Notes: a model not told the origin generated them from the sequence alone. DNA of 63,658 nucleotides from Planctomycetota bacterium (GCA_029259605.1 JAJDEV010000190.1:1-63658), one strand, 5' to 3'. Positions 17,322 to 26,130 are shown, numbered from the stretch's first letter. Program-made: numbers and translations.

Positions 17322-18128
17322 CTAACGAAGGTCCGGGAGCGCGCGCTGGAACAGGCGAATCAACTGATTCGACAGCACGCTTCCGATCCGTACCACGTCC
17401 TCGTGCTTCAACGGTGCGCGCGTAATCCCCGCGGCGTAGTTCGTGAGGCCGGCGACCGCGGCGACGCGCAGTCCCGCCGCGTGCCCGGCGCTCGCCTCGG
17501 CGACCGTGCTCATGCCGACCGCGTGCGCGCCCATCCAGCGCAGCATCGCGATCTCCGCCGGCGTCTCGTACGCAGGACCTCGGACGCCGGCGTATACGCC
17601 TCCGCGCATTTCGATCTCGAGCTCTGAAGCCACGCGGTCGAGCGTAGCCCCCAGCTCGGCGTCGTACGGACAAGCGACGCGTCGTTCCTGGGGCAAGAGC
17701 GGCGCACAGCCCTGCAGGTTCAGGTGGTCCGCGATCCGCATGAACGTGCCAGGTGCCCAGCTCGGGACCATCGACCCCGACGCATTCGTCAGCACCAGAG
17801 TCGTCACGCCGAGTTGCGCGAAAGCGCGGACCGCGCGCGCCACCTCGTGCTCGGTCCACCCTTCATAAAGATGAACGCGTCCCTCTTGTACGAGGACGCG
17901 CGCGCCGGCGAGCTCACCGATCACGATGCGTCCCGCGTGGCCGGGAACCGCGCTCTTCGGGAGGTGCTTCAGCGTGCGCGCGTCGATGACGACGCGATCG
18001 GAAAGGCCGTCGGCGAAGGCGCCGAGCCCTGAGCCGAGCACGAACGCGACACTGCAACCGCCCGCGCCCTGCGCCTCGAGCTCGGACGCCAGAGACTGCG
18101 CCGCTTCGCGCACGCCGCTGGCACTCAT
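17322..18128 (-). CDS. punA: purine nucleoside phosphorylase
   Basis: 268 residues, the usual length for the trimeric PNP family. Signature motifs are AFVLGSGLGAFADGL (phosphate loop), HAGRIVIG, GRVHLYEGW, TNASGSM, VRGPAYETPAEI (base and phosphate binding) and GMSTVAEASAGHAAGL with LTNYAAG. It cleaves purine (deoxy)nucleosides with phosphate to base and (deoxy)ribose-1-phosphate in salvage. Asn in the LTNYAAG segment is the usual purine contact of guanine/hypoxanthine-type enzymes. It is downstream of, and probably co-transcribed with, the cytochrome-like lipoprotein gene. Confidence 0.93.
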   Translation of the reverse strand: MSASGVREAAQSLASELEAQGAGGCSVAFVLGSGLGAFADGLSDRVVIDARTLKHLPKSAVPGHAGRIVIGELAGARVLVQEGRVHLYEGWTEHEVARAVRAFAQLGVTTLVLTNASGSMVPSWAPGTFMRIADHLNLQGCAPLLPQERRVACPYDAELGATLDRVASELEIEMRGGVYAGVRGPAYETPAEIAMLRWMGAHAVGMSTVAEASAGHAAGLRVAAVAGLTNYAAGITRAPLKHEDVVRIGSVLSNQLIRLFQRALPDLR

Positions 18129-18168
18129 CCGAGCGGCTCCTCGGCTCGCGACGCTGCGTGCTCTTCGA

Positions 18169-18624
18169 TCATCGCGGCATGAGGTCGGGACGGAACACGG
18201 CGTGGCAGGCGTTGCACCCGCGCTCGAGATCGGGATACGTGTCCCGCGCCTCCTGCATCGCGCCGCCCTGGAGCGACGCGATGAGCGCGTCGAGCGTCTT
18301 CAGGGCCGCCGCCTCGTGCGCGCGAAACTGCTCCGGTGTTCCGCGCAGGTCCGAGCGTTCGAGGTAGTACGGGATGGCCGGATCGTCGAACCACGCGCGG
18401 ATCTTCTGCGCCGCGAGCGCCGCCGTCTCCTCGCCGCCTTGCGTCAACAACGCGCCCTCGAGCTTCTTCCGTTGGATGTCGACCTCGAACATCACGGTCT
18501 GCAAGGTGTAGCGTGGCTTCGGCGCGCCGCCGCAACTCGCCACCGCGAGAAGCAGCGCGCAGATCCACCGGGCGGAGGTGCGCGGAGAAGCCGCGGACGG
18601 ATTCGAAAGGCATCGCTTGGCCAT
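18169..18624 (-). CDS. cytochrome c'-like lipoprotein
   Basis: About 151 residues with a lipoprotein signal (ICALLLAVASC). The C-terminus has a single CxxCH in YPDLERGCNACHAVFRPDL. A haem site at the end of a helical bundle is the hallmark of class II (c'/c-556) cytochromes. It probably binds one haem on the outer face of a membrane. ATG is chosen; a GTG one codon upstream is equally possible. A TAGCTT box ends 13 nt before the ATG, so the mRNA leader is only a few bases. Confidence 0.72.
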   Translation of the reverse strand: MAKRCLSNPSAASPRTSARWICALLLAVASCGGAPKPRYTLQTVMFEVDIQRKKLEGALLTQGGEETAALAAQKIRAWFDDPAIPYYLERSDLRGTPEQFRAHEAAALKTLDALIASLQGGAMQEARDTYPDLERGCNACHAVFRPDLMPR

Positions 18625-18636
18625 CACCGGCGCGTC

Positions 18637-18642
18637 AAGCTA
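18637..18642 (-). promoter_or_regulatory. -10-like TAGCTT close to start codon
   Basis: TAGCTT on the minus strand. The expected transcription start (7 nt after the box) is position 18630, giving a leader of 3-6 nt. Confidence 0.4.
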
Positions 18643-18703
18643 CAGAATCGAACGTCCCGAAGGGACAACGCCGCCTGTGAATCACGGCGCAAACGATCGC
18701 CCC

Positions 18704-19579
18704 ATGCTCGAACTCCTCAATCGCGCGGACACGCGGCCGACAGCGGCGCTCGCGCAGTGTCGACGGGCGCTCGCCCGGCGCTGGAAGCGCTTCGGCGTGG
18801 CGCACGCCCTGCTTCCGTCCGCGCTTCGCGATGACCTCGTCGCGTTGTTCGCGTGGCACGAGCTCGTCCGCACGTTCGACGACGGCGAGCGCGGGTTCAC
18901 GGAGCTCGATCGCGCGCTCGAGGAGACCTACTCGCAGCCGCCGACCTCTTCGATCGCCGCGGCGTTGCGTCAGACCGTCCATCGCTTCGACCTGTCGGCG
19001 CTCTCCTTCCGGCGCGCGCTCGAAGAGCGTTCGCGCGCTCGCGAGACCGGCACCTTCGAATCGCGCGACGCCCTGTTGCGCCACGCGCGCCGCATCGCTC
19101 ACCCCGAGGCGCTCGCCTACCTGCGCGTTCTCGGCCACACGGGCGAGCGCGAGGAGACGCTCGCGAAGGCGCTGGCGGAGGGAATGCAGCTCGCCGCCTG
19201 GACCGTGCACGTCGAGCGCGACGTTGCGCGCGGCAGGCTGCACTTCGCCGTCGACGACTTGAGCGCGAACGGGATCGACCTCTTCTCGCTTCGCAGCGGA
19301 ACGTCCGGTGAGCGCTGGAACCCGTTGGTCCGCGCGCAGGTCGCGTGGGCGCGCCAGCTGCTCGCGAAGGGCTGGCCGCTGTGTCACGAACTCGGGCCGT
19401 GGAGGGGGAGACAGCTCGCGTGGTTCCTGCGGTGGCACGCGGCGACGCTCGCGGCGCTCGAGGCGCGCGGCTACGACACGAGTCGCGGCGAGCTCCCGGC
19501 CGGTTGGTTGCGCGTCCTCGCGTGCACGGTCACCGCCCTCGCGTGGCGCGGTTCTCCGGCGCGCGCGTGGTTTGGCTAG
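18704..19579 (+). CDS. squalene/phytoene synthase family protein
   Basis: 291 residues of the trans-isoprenyl head-to-head synthase fold. It shows ALLPSALRDDLVALFAWHELVRTFDDGERG, the region of the first Asp-rich motif, and AWTVHVERDVARGRLHFAVDDL, the region matching DxxRD...GRxYxP. Both Asp motifs are degenerate compared with canonical enzymes (FDDGE; ERDVARGR). It resembles HpnC/HpnD-type proteins of squalene synthesis in sterol- or hopanoid-making bacteria, but no other hopanoid genes are nearby. Activity is uncertain. Its 3' end overlaps the end of the JAMM gene on the other strand by 50 nt. Confidence 0.75.
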   Translation: MLELLNRADTRPTAALAQCRRALARRWKRFGVAHALLPSALRDDLVALFAWHELVRTFDDGERGFTELDRALEETYSQPPTSSIAAALRQTVHRFDLSALSFRRALEERSRARETGTFESRDALLRHARRIAHPEALAYLRVLGHTGEREETLAKALAEGMQLAAWTVHVERDVARGRLHFAVDDLSANGIDLFSLRSGTSGERWNPLVRAQVAWARQLLAKGWPLCHELGPWRGRQLAWFLRWHAATLAALEARGYDTSRGELPAGWLRVLACTVTALAWRGSPARAWFG

Positions 19580-20030
19580 CGCACTCGACGCGCACCGGCT
19601 GCCACGTTCCGTTCGCTCGGCTCCACGCGCAGAGCTCGCGCAACCGCCCGCCGGCGAACGACGCGACGAGGGAGATGCCGCCGGGAACATCGGCGGCGCG
19701 ATCGGCGGTGGAGAGCTCCGCGGGTGCGTTCGGGTGGGAGTGCCAGATGCCGATCAGTTCGAGGCCTACGCCGCGCGCCTCGTCCTCGGCCGCGACGAGA
19801 AGCGCGGGGTCGAGGTCGAACGAGCGCGACGGATCGCGCGCGAGGTTCGCGCCGGCGCGAACGCGTGCCACGCGCGCACTCGTGCCGTAGAACTCGCCGA
19901 TGAGCGCGCCGCACGCCTCGAACGGAAGCGCCGACGACGACGCGAGTCGGACACCCTCGACCGCCTCGGCCGAGAGAACGAGCGTCGCGAGCGGCCGCGC
20001 GCGCATCTCTGATTCAAGCGGGTCCGACAC
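19530..20030 (-). CDS. JAMM/MPN (Mov34) metalloprotease domain protein
   Basis: 166 residues. The JAMM zinc motif is complete: Glu38 (LPFEACGALIG), then H97-S-H99, seven residues, Ser107 and Asp110 (IWHSHPNAPAELSTAD). This prokaryotic family cleaves isopeptide bonds, peptide tails of sulfur-carrier proteins, or cysteine-like substrates. The start is GTG at 20030, exactly 7 nt after a TAGGAT box, implying a leaderless mRNA. It shares its control region with the divergent DUF692 gene, which suggests a joint role. Confidence 0.85.
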   Translation of the reverse strand: MSDPLESEMRARPLATLVLSAEAVEGVRLASSSALPFEACGALIGEFYGTSARVARVRAGANLARDPSRSFDLDPALLVAAEDEARGVGLELIGIWHSHPNAPAELSTADRAADVPGGISLVASFAGGRLRELCAWSRANGTWQPVRVECASQTTRAPENRATRGR

Positions 20031-20035
20031 GCCTG

Positions 20036-20042
20036 TATCCTA
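20036..20042. promoter_or_regulatory. bidirectional overlapping -10 boxes
   Basis: TATCCTA reads TATCCT on the plus strand (towards the DUF692 gene, leader about 40 nt) and TAGGATA on the minus strand (towards the JAMM gene, leaderless). Two promoters sharing one -10 core cannot both be occupied by RNA polymerase at the same time, so the two genes may compete. Confidence 0.5.
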
Positions 20043-20084
20043 GTCGGCCGATCGCCGAGTGCACTGCACCGCTCAGCACGCCCG

Positions 20085-20969
20085 ATGCCGTTCGATCCCC
20101 GCCAACTGTTCTCCACCCGCGTCTCCTCGCTCCCGCTACTCGGGCTGGGGATCTCGACCGAGTTCAACGCGCGCGCGCAGGGCGGACTCGACTTGCTCGC
20201 GCTGCGCGCCGCGCTTCCCGACCTCGTGGAATTCCTCGAGGTCGGTGCCGACGTCGAGCGCGGGATCGATGCGGACACGCGCGCGTGGGTCGCGAGCGGT
20301 TTGCCGACGACCTATCACTTCCTCGACGTCAACCTGGAGGACGAGGCGGACCTCGACGACGCGTGGATCGACGAGACGTGCGCGCTCGCGCGCGAGATCG
20401 ACGCAGCGTGGTTGTGCGGCGACGCCGGACTGTGGCACATCGGTCGGCGTGAGCGCGGACACGGGACGTTGATGCCCCCGATCCTGGAAGCGTCGAGCGC
20501 CGACGAGATGGCGCGCAACGTGCGCAGGCTGCGCGAGACAACCGGCTTCGAGGTGCTGCCGGAGAATCCGCCCGCGCACGTCTTCCTCGGGAAGATGCAC
20601 TTGCTCGACTACTACGCGCGCGTGGCCGACCGCGCGGACAGCGGACTCTTGCTCGACGTCGCACACCTCGCGGTGTTCCAGCACGTCGCGGGACACGCGC
20701 CGACGACGGGGCTCGACTCGTTTCCGATCGAGCGCGTGGTGGAGGTGCACGTGGCGGGCGGGACGCCGTTCGAGTCGGGCGGGCGCACGTTCGTCGAGGA
20801 CGACCACGGCACGTCGATCCTGCCCGCGACGTGGGAGATCCTCGCCGAGGTCCTGCCGCGCGCCACGGGGCTGCGCGCGATCGTCTTCGAGGGCGAGCGC
20901 AACACCGTCGAGCAGGTCGTGCCTGTGTTCGAGCGCATCGACGCGATGCTGCGGGGCGTGCAAGCGTGA
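20085..20969 (+). CDS. DUF692 / MNIO family multinuclear iron oxidase
   Basis: 294 residues with a TIM-barrel. Candidate metal ligands typical of MNIO enzymes (MbnB, TglH, ChrH) are in place: H78 and D81 (YHFLDVN), E160-N161 (LPENPP), D191, H194 and H200 (GLLLDVAHLAVFQH), H222 (VEVHVAGG), D240-H241 (EDDHGTSI) and E269 (IVFEGERN). Known members oxidise Cys, Asp or Asn in ribosomal peptides with O2. The next gene overlaps it by GTGA, as enzyme and partner do in known MNIO operons. No obvious precursor peptide is present, so the substrate is unknown. Confidence 0.85.
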   Translation: MPFDPRQLFSTRVSSLPLLGLGISTEFNARAQGGLDLLALRAALPDLVEFLEVGADVERGIDADTRAWVASGLPTTYHFLDVNLEDEADLDDAWIDETCALAREIDAAWLCGDAGLWHIGRRERGHGTLMPPILEASSADEMARNVRRLRETTGFEVLPENPPAHVFLGKMHLLDYYARVADRADSGLLLDVAHLAVFQHVAGHAPTTGLDSFPIERVVEVHVAGGTPFESGGRTFVEDDHGTSILPATWEILAEVLPRATGLRAIVFEGERNTVEQVVPVFERIDAMLRGVQA

Positions 20970-21802
20970 CGGACCACCGCCGACTGCAGCGCACGCTGTT
21001 CCGAATGCAGGCCGACGGGAATTTCGCCGCCGCGCTACGCGCTGGGGACGCGGTCGCGATCGAGTCGACGGGGCTCGACGCGGCGGGAGTCGAGCTAGTC
21101 ACGGGCGCCGATCCCGCGGGCGTCGCCGCCGACTTCGACGGCAGACGGCGTGCGCAGATCTACGGCAACTCCGCGTCCGAGCACACGTTGACGCTCGCCG
21201 CCGCGTCGTTGCGCGCGGACGGCGCCGCGTTGTTCGACGGCTTCCTCGCGTCCGGAGAGTTCCACGCGGCGATCGCGGACGACGGCCGACTGCCGCTCGC
21301 CTTCGCTGAGTTCGCGGGGCGTCGCATCGAGGAGTTCGGAGCGGTCGAACTCGCGCCACTGCACACGCTCGAGAGCGCGATGCTCCGACTGCGTCGCGAT
21401 GCGCTCCGAACGGTCGACGCCGCGCCGCTCGAAGCGAACAGCGTGCGCCTCTCGACGCGCGCGCGCATCGTCGACGTTCCGGCGGGGACGATCGCGTGGG
21501 CGGGCGCGCTGCGCGACGCGCTCGACCACGGGCGACCGGTGTCGCCAAGCGATGCGTCGCCGCCCGGGACGAGCGAGTCGGTCCTGTTGCACGCGCAACT
21601 CCACGCATCGGCGTATCGATTGCCCGAGGTGTCCGTCGAGCTCCTCCGTTCGCCTGCGGACCGCTTTCTACGCCGCGCCGAGCGTGCGATCACCCGGGAC
21701 GAACGCGCCGCGTTCGCGGCCGAACACGACGCTTCGGCGCAGGCGTTCGAGACGTTCCTCGACGGATTTGTCGCAGAGGGCGTCCTCGAACGCGGCGCGT
21801 GA
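20966..21802 (+). CDS. putative MNIO partner protein
   Basis: 278 residues from a GTG start overlapping the MNIO stop (GTGA). It begins with a helical segment RRLQRTLFRMQADGNFAAALRAG, similar in position and style to the DUF2063/HvfC-like partner proteins that recognise the substrate for MNIO enzymes. The rest is Ala/Leu/Arg-rich, with YGNSASEHTL and a C-terminal helical region. I do not recognise a catalytic motif. The call as partner rests on the translational coupling and on general resemblance. Confidence 0.6.
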   Translation: MTDHRRLQRTLFRMQADGNFAAALRAGDAVAIESTGLDAAGVELVTGADPAGVAADFDGRRRAQIYGNSASEHTLTLAAASLRADGAALFDGFLASGEFHAAIADDGRLPLAFAEFAGRRIEEFGAVELAPLHTLESAMLRLRRDALRTVDAAPLEANSVRLSTRARIVDVPAGTIAWAGALRDALDHGRPVSPSDASPPGTSESVLLHAQLHASAYRLPEVSVELLRSPADRFLRRAERAITRDERAAFAAEHDASAQAFETFLDGFVAEGVLERGA

Positions 21803-21830
21803 CGCGCATCCGGCTTCGCGCCGTTTCGAG

Positions 21831-21836
21831 TAGAGT
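21831..21836 (+). promoter_or_regulatory. -10-like TAGAGT upstream of transketolase
   Basis: TAGAGT in the 74-nt gap before the transketolase gene. The expected leader is about 34 nt. Confidence 0.4.
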
Positions 21837-21876
21837 GAGCGCCGCCCGTTCCATCGCCTCCCTGTCCGTCACCGCT

Positions 21877-24213
21877 ATGCAGACCCTGACTCGCCCCTCG
21901 TTCGACGCGCTCGCTCCGCACTTCGGCCACTGGCAGAAGACCGGCGACCTGATGGATCAATGCATCGACCTGATGCTCAACCTGCGCCAAAGCGGGCATC
22001 CGGGCGGTTCGCGCTCCAAGGTGCCGATGATGGTCGCGTCGACCTTGGGCGCCGGGATGCGCTGGGACGTTCGGCATCCCGAGCGCGCGTTCGGCGACCG
22101 CTACGTGCTCGTCGCGGGACACTGCTGCCCGGTCATCTACGCGATGCTCGCCGTGTACAACGAGGCGCTGCGCATTCGCTACGAGCGAACGGGGGACGAG
22201 CGGTACCTCGTTCCGAACGCCGAGGAACGCCAACTCGTTTGGCAGGACCTTCTCTGGTTGCGGCACAACGGCGGGCTTCCGGGCCATGCCGAGATGGAGG
22301 GCAAGACGCTCTTCTTCAAGTTCAACACCGGACCGTCCGGGCACGGCATGCCGGCGGCCGTCGGTGAAGCGCTCGCGCTGAAGCACGCCGGCGCGAAGGG
22401 CGTCAGCGTGTTCGCGGTCGAGGGCGAGGGCGGGCACACCGCGGGCGCGCACCACGAGTCCAAGAACTCGGCCTTCGGTCTGGGGCTCGACAACCTGACG
22501 GTACTCTTCGATTGGAACGATCACGGCATCGACTTCTTCGAGAACAGCTCCGTGGTCCACGGTCACCCGAAGGATTGGTACGAGCCGTACGGTTGGCGCG
22601 TCGCGGGCGCGGAAGACGGTGAGGACTACGCATCGATCACGAAGGCGCTGCTCGAGGTCGTTCACGCCGAGGAGACCGGGGGACGGCCCGGGATGGTGTG
22701 GTTCAAGTCGCGCAAGGGCCGCGGCTACCACAAGTTCGACTTCGCGTCGCACGGCGCGGCGCACAAGCGCAACTCCGAACTGTTCTGGCAGTGCCGCGCC
22801 GACTTCGCCGAGCGCTATGGCGTGACGTTCGAAGGCGCAGGCGACACGAACGATCCGGGTGAGGACGCGTGCCGCGAGCAGACGACCGGTTGGTTCGAGA
22901 CCGTGTTCGACGTGCTGCGTCAGGACGACGAGTTGGTCGACTACCTCTCCGACACGCTCATCCAACTCGGCGACTCCGTGCCCGAGCAGATCGACGGATT
23001 CAAGCTCGACTCGAAGCGCAACCTCGCGACCGACAAGAGCTGGCTCGCACTTTCCGAGCTGCCGGACGAACTGTTCGCTGCACCGGGCGCCAAGGAGCCG
23101 AACCGCGTGGGCTTCTCGAAGTTCGGCGCGTGGGTGAACGCCAAGGCGAACGCGGAGATGGGACGTCCGCTCGTCCTCGCGTGCTCGGCCGACCTCGCCG
23201 ACTCAACGAACATCTCCGGCTTCGCGAAAGCGCACGGCGACTTCCCCGGCTTCGGCTGGTACGAGCGCAACACGAACGTCGGCGGCAGCCTGTTGCCGCA
23301 GCAGATCACCGAGTTCGCGAACGCCGGACTCAGCGTGGGCGCCGCCACCGTCAACCTGTCGGCCACGCCCGAGGACGAGTTCGTCGGCTATTGGACCGCG
23401 TCGTCGACGTACGGATCGTTCTCGTACTTGAAGTACGGGATGATGCGGCTCTTCAGCCAAGTCGCGCAGGACTGCCCGCTGCACGTCGGCAAGACGATCT
23501 GGGTCGCGGGTCACTCCGGGCCCGAGACCGCGGAAGACAGCCGCACGCACTTCGGCATCTTCGCGCCCGCGGTGACGCAGCTCTTCCCCGAAGGACACGT
23601 GATCAACCTGCACCCGTGGGAGCACAACGAAGTCGCGCCGTGCCTGGCGGCCGCGCTCGCAAGTGACCGCCCGCTCATCGCGCTCCACCTCACGCGCCCC
23701 GCCGTGACGATCCCCGATCGCGAGGCGCTCGGCGTCGCGTCCCACCTGGACGCCGCGCGCGGCGCGTACGTCATCAAACCGCACGACCCGGCGCGCCCCA
23801 AAGAAGGAACGCTGATCGTGCAGGGCACGAGTACGACGGATTCGATCTACACGCTGCTGCCGCGCCTGCTCGCCGGCGAAGGGCCGAACATCAAGCTCGT
23901 GCAGGCGGTCTCGTACGAGCTCTTCGCGATGCAGGACGAGGCGTACCGCGAGTCCATCCTGCCGCGTGAGGACTGGCTCGACTCGACCGTGCTCACGAAC
24001 GGGGGGCGGCGGACGATGCACGATTGGCTCGCCCACCGCGTCGCCGAGCGTTACGCGATGAGCTCGGACTGGGACAACCGCTGGCGCACGGGCGGCAGCG
24101 TCGACGAGGTCAAGGCGGAGGCGCACATCGATCCGGCATCGGTGTGGGCCGGCATCGAGCGCTTCGCGGCGGACCGCGCGGATCGGTTGCGGGAGATTTC
24201 CTTCCCGGGCTGA
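21877..24213 (+). CDS. divergent transketolase-like ThDP enzyme
   Basis: 778 residues, longer than the usual ~660. The N-terminal ThDP domain has QSGHPGGSRSKVPMM and TGPSGHGMPAAVGEALALKH. The Mg/ThDP motif reads EGEGGHTAGAHHESKN...WNDHGID instead of GDG...NN. A second pyrimidine-binding domain (ACSADLADSTNISGF, HSGPETAEDSRTHFGIFAP) and a C-terminal domain (GTLIVQGTSTTDSIYTLLP) follow. The order fits transketolase (ketol transfer in the pentose phosphate pathway), but the altered metal motif and length place it in a side branch whose donor or acceptor may differ. It stands alone with its own promoter. Confidence 0.8.
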   Translation: MQTLTRPSFDALAPHFGHWQKTGDLMDQCIDLMLNLRQSGHPGGSRSKVPMMVASTLGAGMRWDVRHPERAFGDRYVLVAGHCCPVIYAMLAVYNEALRIRYERTGDERYLVPNAEERQLVWQDLLWLRHNGGLPGHAEMEGKTLFFKFNTGPSGHGMPAAVGEALALKHAGAKGVSVFAVEGEGGHTAGAHHESKNSAFGLGLDNLTVLFDWNDHGIDFFENSSVVHGHPKDWYEPYGWRVAGAEDGEDYASITKALLEVVHAEETGGRPGMVWFKSRKGRGYHKFDFASHGAAHKRNSELFWQCRADFAERYGVTFEGAGDTNDPGEDACREQTTGWFETVFDVLRQDDELVDYLSDTLIQLGDSVPEQIDGFKLDSKRNLATDKSWLALSELPDELFAAPGAKEPNRVGFSKFGAWVNAKANAEMGRPLVLACSADLADSTNISGFAKAHGDFPGFGWYERNTNVGGSLLPQQITEFANAGLSVGAATVNLSATPEDEFVGYWTASSTYGSFSYLKYGMMRLFSQVAQDCPLHVGKTIWVAGHSGPETAEDSRTHFGIFAPAVTQLFPEGHVINLHPWEHNEVAPCLAAALASDRPLIALHLTRPAVTIPDREALGVASHLDAARGAYVIKPHDPARPKEGTLIVQGTSTTDSIYTLLPRLLAGEGPNIKLVQAVSYELFAMQDEAYRESILPREDWLDSTVLTNGGRRTMHDWLAHRVAERYAMSSDWDNRWRTGGSVDEVKAEAHIDPASVWAGIERFAADRADRLREISFPG

Positions 24214-24439
24214 CCCCCCGTTTTCGGGCCCGCCACCACCCCCGACCACCCGGGGAGTGCCCCAAGGACCGCGTTCGCCGGAATGCGGTTCGCGGATCCT
24301 TCGAAGAAACCGTGCGGGCGGGCGGCGAAACGTCGGACCGGGAGGGATCGTATCGCCGCGCGACACGCGGCTCCGCGGCCCCCTCGCCGGTCGAATCCTG
24401 GCCCGACGCCACCCCCGCCCACGCCCCATTCCAACGCCC

Positions 24440-24904
24440 ATGCAGCTCCATCGCACGCAACGGTCCCTCGCCCGCCTCGCCCTTTGCACCCTGGCCGTCG
24501 CGCTCTCGAGCTGCGTGATCGTGCGCTTCGAGGGTGATTTCCCCGACGACTCCTGGATGTCGGACGTCGTGCACGGATCCGCGATGCCGGCCGGCTTCGA
24601 GCACGGCAGCGTCGAGGCCTCGTTCGTCGGCACCGTCGCCACACGCAAGTGCGAGCTCGAAATGAACTTCGCGTGCGCCCCGGACGAGTTGGACGCGTAT
24701 CTCGACGGGGTGTGCGACAGCGTCGAGCGCGAACTGCGCGAGCGGGACGGCGCGATCACGTCGCGCGCGAAGAGCGGGCCGCGATCGGTCGCGATCGAGT
24801 ACGAGCGCGACGACGAGCGGGGAGAGGCCGAAATCAGGGTTGAGGACACGCCGGGCGCGGGCGCGCTCCCGTACGTGCTCGAGATTCGCTGGCGCGAGCA
24901 CTAG
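24440..24904 (+). CDS. small lipoprotein of unknown function
   Basis: 154 residues. The signal peptide ends AVALSSC (lipobox), so it is lipid-anchored. The mature part holds MNFACAPDELDAYLDGVCDSVERELRERDG, an amphipathic helix with paired Cys residues, and a beta-rich end. I do not recognise the family. It is followed 40 nt later by mltA, which has its own promoter. Confidence 0.65.
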   Translation: MQLHRTQRSLARLALCTLAVALSSCVIVRFEGDFPDDSWMSDVVHGSAMPAGFEHGSVEASFVGTVATRKCELEMNFACAPDELDAYLDGVCDSVERELRERDGAITSRAKSGPRSVAIEYERDDERGEAEIRVEDTPGAGALPYVLEIRWREH

Positions 24905-24909
24905 CGGAA

Positions 24910-24937
24910 TTGAGCGCGGCGGCGCCATCCCTATGCT
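24910..24937 (+). promoter_or_regulatory. mltA promoter with leaderless geometry
   Basis: TTGAGC (24910-24915), a 16-nt spacer, and TATGCT (24932-24937). The start codon A is at +7 from the -10 end, exactly the predicted transcription start, so the transcript is probably leaderless. Confidence 0.55.
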
Positions 24938-24943
24938 GCGGGG

Positions 24944-26110
24944 ATGAACCGCACGCTTCGACGCACCCTGACTTGCTCCCTGATCACGTGCGCGGTCGCC
25001 GCCTGCGCCACGACTCCCGACTACGACCGCTCGCTTCCGGCGGGCTCACCGGCGCTCTTGCCGCTGGGTTCCGACGAGAGCGTGCCCGACTTCTCGAGCG
25101 AGTGGGAAGCGCGCGAGGAGATCGTGCCCGCGCTCGACCGGTCGATCGAATGGACGAAGCGCGAGCACGCGAAGCAGTTCTTCCCGGCGGCGGGGATCGA
25201 CCACGGACGCGCGCTCGCCTCGCTCGAACGCTTCCGCGAGCTGCTCTCGACGACGTTCGGTCCGGCGGAATTCCAGCAGGCGATCGAGTCCGAGTTCGAG
25301 GTCTACAAGAGCGCCGGATGGGACGGGCGCGGCGGCGGCGTCCTGTTCACCGCGTACTGCACGCCGATCCTCGACGGCAGCTTGGAGCAGAGCGCGGAAT
25401 ACGTGCATCCGCTCTATGCGCTCCCGCCCGACTTGGTGAAGGCCGCGGACGGCTCGGTGCTCGGGTGGGAAACGGCCATGGGGCGCATGCCTCACTACCC
25501 TTCGCGCGGAGCGATCGAGGCCGGCGGCCTGCTCGAAGACCGCGACCTCGAGCTCGTGTGGCTACGCGACCCGATCGACGCGTACATCGCGCACGTGAAC
25601 GGGTCGGCGTTCATCCGTCTGCGCGACGGCTCGACGATCAAGCTGGGCTACGCGGGCAAGAACGGTCGGACGTACCGCTCGCTCGGGAAGGCGCTCGAAC
25701 GGGAAGGCTCGATTCCGCGCGGCAAGGCGAGCTTGCAGACGATTCGCGATTGGGCGGCGAACGCGAGCCACGAGGACGTTGCGGACGCGCTGGCGAACAA
25801 CGAGTCGTACGTCTTCTTCACGCCGATCGACGGCAACCCGCACGGCAGCCTGGACGTCGAAGTCACGGCGGCGCGTTCCGTCGCGACGGACAAAACGCTC
25901 TTTCCGCGCGGCGCGATCGTGTTCGTCGACAAGGCCGCCGACACGAAGACCGATGCGCCGGTCGCGCGCTTCTACTTCGACCAGGACACCGGTGGAGCGA
26001 TTCGGACGGCCGGGCGCGCGGACCTCTACCTCGGGATCGGCGACCAGGCCGAGGAAGTCGCGGGACACACCGAGCTCCAAGGACAGATGTACTACCTGTT
26101 CCTGCGTTAG
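24944..26110 (+). CDS. mltA: membrane-bound lytic murein transglycosylase A
   Basis: 388 residues with a lipoprotein signal (TCAVAAC). It has the MltA barrel domain (YKSAGWDGRGGGVLFTAYCTPILDGS, and the DPIDAYIAHVNGSAFIRLRDG stretch typical of MltA) and a C-terminal 3D domain (GSLDVEVTAARSVATDKTLFPRGAIVFVD; later FYFDQDTGGAIRTAGRADLYLG). The catalytic Asp is expected in the final DLYLGIGDQAE. It cleaves glycan strands of peptidoglycan to 1,6-anhydromuropeptides at the outer membrane. It implies a peptidoglycan wall and outer membrane in this organism. Confidence 0.92.
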   Translation: MNRTLRRTLTCSLITCAVAACATTPDYDRSLPAGSPALLPLGSDESVPDFSSEWEAREEIVPALDRSIEWTKREHAKQFFPAAGIDHGRALASLERFRELLSTTFGPAEFQQAIESEFEVYKSAGWDGRGGGVLFTAYCTPILDGSLEQSAEYVHPLYALPPDLVKAADGSVLGWETAMGRMPHYPSRGAIEAGGLLEDRDLELVWLRDPIDAYIAHVNGSAFIRLRDGSTIKLGYAGKNGRTYRSLGKALEREGSIPRGKASLQTIRDWAANASHEDVADALANNESYVFFTPIDGNPHGSLDVEVTAARSVATDKTLFPRGAIVFVDKAADTKTDAPVARFYFDQDTGGAIRTAGRADLYLGIGDQAEEVAGHTELQGQMYYLFLR

Positions 26111-26130
26111 ACGCTCGAACGCAACCGGCC

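Noticed and set aside
24214..24439. Possible small gene between transketolase and the lipoprotein
   Set aside because: Pro/Arg-rich frames only, no start with good context and no recognisable pattern.
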